From: Larix sibirica
Taxonomy: Eukaryota > Streptophyta > Pinopsida > Pinales > Pinaceae
Direction: 5' to 3'
Length of the DNA stretch: 12,163 nucleotides
NCBI GenBank assembly: GCA_004151065.3
Contig: NWUY0300107391.1
Coordinates: 1-12,163 of the forward strand
The notes under the pieces were generated by a model. That model saw only the letters and a list, made by a program, of their open reading frames with translations. It made no database searches and was not told where the DNA came from. Shown in pieces: positions 8,423-12,163 of this stretch. Within the stretch, counting starts at the first letter, position 1; every line of letters starts with the position of its first letter. A program made the position numbers and the translations under genes.

Positions 8423-8595
8423 GGCTCGGTCATATCAGTGCAATATTTCATTATGCTCCGACCGTTTTTGGACAATTTCAAATTTGTTAGTGACCATTTT
8501 GGTTCAAAATTGGGTTCTGCTATGATATTTTCGGTGCATCTTCTTGTTTTGCTCTGACCATTTTGGTGCAACTTTTGGTTTTGCTCTGAAACAAT
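8423..8595. repeat. Right part of the split 32-bp minisatellite
   Basis: Five to six degenerate copies are phased at 32 bp. The G of the TGA(CC) core lies at 8460, 8492, 8524, 8556 and 8588, and a first copy with a one-base slip has it at about 8428. The best-kept segment reads TGACCATTTTGGTGCAA (8555-8571). A recurring GCTC precedes the core in several copies. There are no unique spacers. The minus-strand open frame at 8377-8616 is a by-product of this array. Confidence 0.8.
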
Positions 8596-9386
8596 AAAAC
8601 CCACAAATTTTTCCAAGTATAAAATTTTTCATGGGGATCAACTTCTAAAATACTTTGGAAATATGAATAACCAAAAGCAAATATAAAGTCAAAATTTAAC
8701 TCAAGATATAAAGAAGGGTCCTAAATTGTAAAAAAAATGGGGAAGGGGTTGCAGTTGGAACAATTGGCTACTAGTTGGTAAACCTAGATTTGTGAAAAGA
8801 AGCAAAGCAAATACTCTTTTGGATCAGTCCATTTAGTGAGGGTAAGAATTTATTCCTAATTATTAGTGACTTCTAATTGTAAGATTCATCATTCATCTTC
8901 CTTGTAGTTGAAATAATTCCATTTAAAATTGGAATAAGTATCACATTGATCACATATTATTGTTGGTATTTGGGGATAGGTTAGCTTGGTTAGGAATAGA
9001 CAACCACTCTCCCAGGGCCAAAGTATGAAGTTCATTTACCTACCCTATCTTTTGGATGAAACTACGTAAGACACCATAGGTACGTAACAATATCAGGCAG
9101 ATGTAATCATTTGTTCCTCATTCCTATGACATATGCATTATTTTTTAATTCTTTACCATTCTTTAATGATTCAGTCGCTCTAATGTATAGTTCCCTTTTG
9201 TATTCAGAGGTATATCCTAGGATCTTCCATCCATAATGTTCGTTTTTGTGGAAAATGAGTATTTTGTTGGATTATCATACCCACGGACGAAGAAGAGCCT
9301 TATTTGAATATCATCAGAAGTATTCTTCCAATTTTCTTTGCACGTTCAAATCTTCATTTGATTCTTCCTACATGGATATGGAAGCG
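8596..9386. other. Non-coding stretch, nothing recognised
   Basis: This is AT-rich sequence with many stops in every frame. I see no domain, RNA gene or clear repeat. It is the original neighbour of the minisatellite before the LINE inserted. Confidence 0.5.
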
Positions 9387-9760
9387 GCACAGTTCAGAGA
9401 ATTATTGATGACATGTTGAGTTGTTTTTCTGTGGTTCTTTAGAATGTTTTTTTCTTTCCGAACCCAACAGCCCAATGTTTGTGACACGATTCGTAGAATT
9501 ATCCTATTATGTGCACTTGAGAGTATTCAGTGTGTTGCATTGTTTTATTGTGGTGCTTGAAATGGTTCTCCATTCGTGACCCCGCGGTCCAATGTCTATG
9601 GCCCGGTTAGGTCCATTATCCTCTTTTGTGCGCTTGGGATTCCACAGCAGGTTGCGCTATTTCTATGTGGTGCTTTAAAATGGTTCTCCTTTCGGGACCC
9701 CACAAACAAATGAATGTTTGTGGCACGGTTCGTGGAATTATCCACTTGAGATATTTCTTG
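9387..9760. repeat. Diverged tandem repeat, unit about 97-122 bp
   Basis: Three units plus a partial fourth start at about 9387, 9484, 9601 and 9723. Each begins with a GCAC/ACAC/GCCC-GGTT-like start, followed by (G)AATTATCC or a close variant. Later in the unit come TGTGGTGCTT, ATGGTTCTCC, a CGGGACCC-like block and AATGTTTGTG. Units 2 and 3 are the most alike (117 bp apart). Unit 1 is shorter and more diverged. Short open frames here on both strands (9626-9832 plus, 9616-9801 minus) are shadows of the repeat. I cannot assign it to a known family. Confidence 0.7.
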
Positions 9761-9839
9761 TTATTAATGAGGGATCCTCCCATAGCTATGTTAAAATTCA
9801 CTCTCCCTTTGCTCTTAACCTTAACAATATGAAATTTAT

Positions 9840-9977
9840 CTACATGTATGATCCACCTACATATTCCGAGACAAAATGCCTTGGAGCGAGTATCCTAGGT
9901 AGCATGTAAGTAGGATTTCTAGTTCCATACAACCTAATCACAGTGTAGTCCTCGGGATAAAAAGCAATATCCCTTTC
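9840..9977 (-). pseudogene. Fragment of an unrecognised coding repeat (minus strand)
   Basis: A minus-strand frame of 45 codons reads YPEDYTVIRLYGTRNPTYML, then PRILAPRHFVSEYV, between a TGA at 9978-9980 and a TAG at 9840-9842. The same frame stays protein-like upstream, with several stops, to about 10157 (for example RPHELDFYLSLCIRPLL). The block TYMLPRILAPRHFVSEYV looks like CPHLLPMYVPDQLLACEIVY in the long minus-strand frame at 11232-12163: an LP pair, then a Pro-containing turn and a Glu at matching distances. This is a judgement by eye on a short match, so homology is only suggested. Confidence 0.35.
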
Positions 9978-10239
9978 TCACAGTCTCACCTACTTGCAGG
10001 TAAGGTCTGATCTCTAGACAAATTCCTTCAAGCTCAGTCCCAGTAATCAAAGCAAAGGCCTTATACATAAACTAAGATAAAAATCTAGTTCGTGTGGCCT
10101 CTTCATCCTTTCCCTTATCTATTCAGAAATACTAATCATATATTCGTATACTTCCCATCAAACAACATTTTGTCTAAAAATGTTTCCTTCAATAATGAAG
10201 TGTTATGTTAAAAATGACCAAATTGTTAAGAAAAAAATT

Positions 10240-10360
10240 TACCCAAGTGCTAGTGCTCCTTCACCATTCCTCCCAAAAATTATTAAAGCGAGAGAGAGGG
10301 CCACTTGCTTAGTGAAATTATAACAGTTTGAGAAAGGGCATTCTTCGACCTATAGGAAGA
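10240..10360 (+). pseudogene. Plus-strand fragment sharing the PFLPKI motif
   Basis: Frame 1 reads APSPFLPKIIKARERATCLV, followed after a TAA (10321) by QFEKG. The DNA around TTCCTCCCAAAAATTATTA (10265-10283) matches the minus strand of the 11278-11485 repeat block. The reading frame of the motif is the same in both places. This fragment is therefore an inverted, decayed relative of the C-terminal part of the 11232-12163 frame. The function is unknown. Confidence 0.45.
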
Positions 10361-11231
10361 ACAATATTAAATTCTAAAAACAGAAGAGGTCGGGCACCAA
10401 TTGTTAATCATGGCCATATAATATTTCAATTCATACACAAAAGATTTGAGTTTTTCATGAGGTGTAACTAGCAATAGGAATAACAAGTGATTTCTCCTGC
10501 CAATGGCTTAGATTGGATCATGCAACTTACCAAGGAAGATATGGACTATTGGAGGTATCTAAATATGTAGCAGACGTAAAAGGTGAATTTTTTCACTAAC
10601 AGACCAGATACAATTGTGCATTTCTCCAGGATAAATATGGATCATTGGAGGCATTAGAAGTTCTCAATGGAATTAAAATAATCCAATTCCCGTCAATGGA
10701 TTAGATTAAATATTGCAATTCTTGGGAATCAATCTTAGTTGTTCTCGTAGAGGCCTCATTGTCAATCTTATTCATTCTCGGAGAAGCAATCTTTCCGTTT
10801 TATTTTGTTTGGATTCCTATTGGAAATCTTTAAAAAATCGAAGAATCACTTATATTAGCTGTGGAAATTGCATCATTTGAGTGACATGGGGTATTCGAGG
10901 GTGATGAATTTACTTATGGATTAAAAGAAAAATTAGACACTTTCAAATTTGGATTTTACAAGAAAACAATTACTGGATTCGGACCAAAAGCCACTATAAA
11001 TTCGAGAACATAGAAAAAATAGACTACTTCCTCTTAAAATAGGATAATGTGATTTATCCATTGTAAATGTAAGCATTGTGCATCTTTTCCCCTGTGGTCA
11101 CCCGTACTGTGTTCTATTACACTTCTGAATTTTCCTTACCCTTGGTACTATAGTGTGAGATGACAAATAGTAAGGCTACCACCTCTGGATGAGGTATCTC
11201 CACCTAACCTAACCAAAACCACAGCCCAACA
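10361..11231. other. Non-coding stretch with small internal duplications
   Basis: No gene is recognised. Plus-strand frame 1 stays loosely protein-like to about 11010 but has stops at 10375, 10405, 10447, 10465, 10597, 10702, 10831 and 10882. Two small duplications are visible. A segment of about 34 nt at 10522 recurs 96 bp later at 10618 (both contain ATATGG and ATTGGAGG). A 33-nt step lies between AATCTTA at 10731 and AATCTTA at 10764. Both are diverged. Confidence 0.4.
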
Positions 11232-12163
11232 TCATGTCATTTTATGGTAGAAGAGGAGAATCATGGGCGCTTTCTCAAACTCATGTAATTTATATGGGTG
11301 AGAACTGGACCTTTCTCTAGTTCTAGTAATTTTTGGGAGGAAGGGTCCAGGAGCTCTAGCCCTTTGTCTATCTCTAATAATTTTTGGGAGGAAGTGTCAA
11401 GGATCACTTTCCCTTTCACATAATTGATCCATAGAAATGAGTAGCATGGGCGCAGTCTCCCTTAGAGTTTTGGGAGGAGAAATAGCATGGTTCTTATTCA
11501 TGATCATTTCTTTTTCCACCTCGGCTACGAAGGAAGCTCTTATCTCATTTTTGACAATATCCTGAATGGCTAACTATTGGTCATGTAGTGTCCTCTACTC
11601 CCATTCCTATAATTTATCAAAAAATTCATCAAAGGAAGTAACCACTTGAAACAGTGTTTCTCTGGGGTCTTCCTCATGTATGTAGGTATTATATATTGAT
11701 AATGACTTGAATTTCCCTTCAATTACCCTCCTAGGGTCATGCCTTTTTCGCTTTGGAAATCTAATTTTCATATCTTCCAATAGAGTCGCGTCCTTACGGG
11801 CATGCTGAGAACTATCTAAGGTGAAGGAGCTGATGCGAATGGGGAAATTAGGCCAAGATTTCTTACTCATGTGGTACAAATGGCCTATGACGCCCATTAC
11901 GATGGTTTGGTAAACAATTTCACAAGCAAGCAATTGGTCAGGAACATACATGGGTAACAAATGGGGGCATGCAGTCACAATGAAGAATTGAACGTAGCTA
12001 AAGAAATCCAGGAAATACCAGTCACCAATTTGTGACATGGATTCAATGGCTTGGTCAGCTAGCCTTGGTATGAGCTTTCTAAAAATCAATAAATACAACG
12101 ATACGAAAAAATCGGTGCAAATATCGTACAAATGGGGTTTATAATAGGACAACCACAACTCTT
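11232..12163 (-). pseudogene. Unrecognised minus-strand coding region, partial at the right edge
   Basis: I do not recognise the family. On the minus strand the frame is open from the window edge to a TAG at 11607-11609 (184 codons). There is no ATG at its head; the first complete codons read Glu and Leu (TTG), so the true start lies beyond the window. Visible features are an aromatic segment (IGDWYFLDFFSYVQFFIV), then CPHLLPMYVPDQLLACEIVY, a Lys-Ser-Trp-Pro stretch, and a basic segment (IRFPKRKRHDPRR). Past the TAG the same frame continues as coding-like sequence (LAIQDIVKNEIRASF, VEKEMIMNKNHAI) with further TAGs at 11595 and 11574 and a TGA at 11397, to a TGA at 11232. The three TAGs fit CAG to TAG changes. 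Alternatively, 11607 is the true end and the rest is untranslated. It is probably a decayed repeat-borne gene. Confidence 0.5.
11278..11485 (-). repeat. Three diverged tandem copies of a TCCTCCCAAAA unit
   Basis: On the plus strand TTTTGGGAGGA occurs three times, with GGGAGG at 11335, 11386 and 11472 (51 and about 86 bp apart). On the minus strand, in the frame of the upstream ORF, the copies read SPPKTLRETAPM, HFLPKIIRDRQRARA and PFLPKITRTRERS. The spacings of about 17 and 28-29 codons and the shared frame suggest repeats within a former coding region. Confidence 0.6.

Noticed and set aside
8423-8595. Regular 32-bp spacing resembling a CRISPR array
   Set aside because: The whole unit repeats with no unique spacers, copies are heavily diverged, and the surroundings are plant-like retrotransposon DNA.
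8377-8616. Minus-strand open frame of 79 codons
   Set aside because: It lies over the LINE tail and the 32-bp repeat array and reflects the low stop content of the repeat. It has no independent coding evidence.
9616-9832. Overlapping short open frames on both strands
   Set aside because: They sit in the 97-122-bp tandem repeat and change sense with each unit.
11143-11153. TGGTACTATAG, similar to the initiator-tRNA primer-binding site of LTR retrotransposons (TGGTATCAGAG)
   Set aside because: Only 8 of 11 positions match. I found no second LTR, no TG/CA termini and no gag-pol reading frame on that strand.
11574-11609. Three in-frame TAG codons suggesting readthrough or a changed genetic code
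   Set aside because: Decay by CAG to TAG is simpler. A TGA further on also interrupts the frame, and the LINE shows all three stop types.

Overview
The window looks like repeat-dominated plant nuclear DNA. The main evidence is a degraded non-LTR retrotransposon of the plant L1 type. It has an ORF1 with a DUF4283-like domain and a CCHC knuckle, and an ORF2 with APE-type endonuclease, reverse transcriptase, zf-RVT and RNase H segments. A seed plant with a large genome (perhaps a gymnosperm) fits my general impression, but the sequence alone does not prove the taxon. I see no intact host gene, no convincing RNA gene and no bacterial features.

Layout. Positions 1-1310 are AT-rich flank with nothing I recognise. 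Positions 1311-1371 and 8423-8595 are two halves of one degenerate 32-bp minisatellite, split by the retrotransposon. The element occupies about 1372-8409. It is bounded by a 15-nt target-site duplication (1357-1371 and 8408-8422) and ends in a 10-A tail (8400-8409), so it appears full length (about 7.04 kb). Inside it lie a short 5' leader, ORF1 (about 1513-2981, mainly frame 3) and ORF2 (from ATG 2972, almost all in frame 2). A 1.1-kb coding-like region follows the RNase H domain (about 7012-8139), then a T-rich 3' UTR. ORF1 carries 11 visible in-frame stops. The ORF2 core carries 17 stops and two compensating frameshifts. The copy is dead, but its domain order is fully readable.

Right flank. 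Positions 8596-9386 hold nothing I can name. A diverged tandem repeat of 97-122 bp lies at 9387-9760. Beyond it are pieces of unrecognised coding-like repeats: a minus-strand fragment around 9840-9977, a plus-strand fragment around 10240-10360, and a longer minus-strand reading frame (11232-12163) that runs off the right edge. The last two share a Pro-Phe-Leu-Pro-Lys-Ile motif in the same reading frame although they lie in opposite orientation. They are probably decayed members of one unidentified repeat family.

In the ancestral element, ORF1 would be the RNA-binding chaperone-like protein. ORF2 would nick the target (endonuclease), copy the RNA (RT) and remove RNA (RNase H). The downstream region would add either a long C-terminal extension or a third ORF of unknown function, which is the most interesting part of the window.
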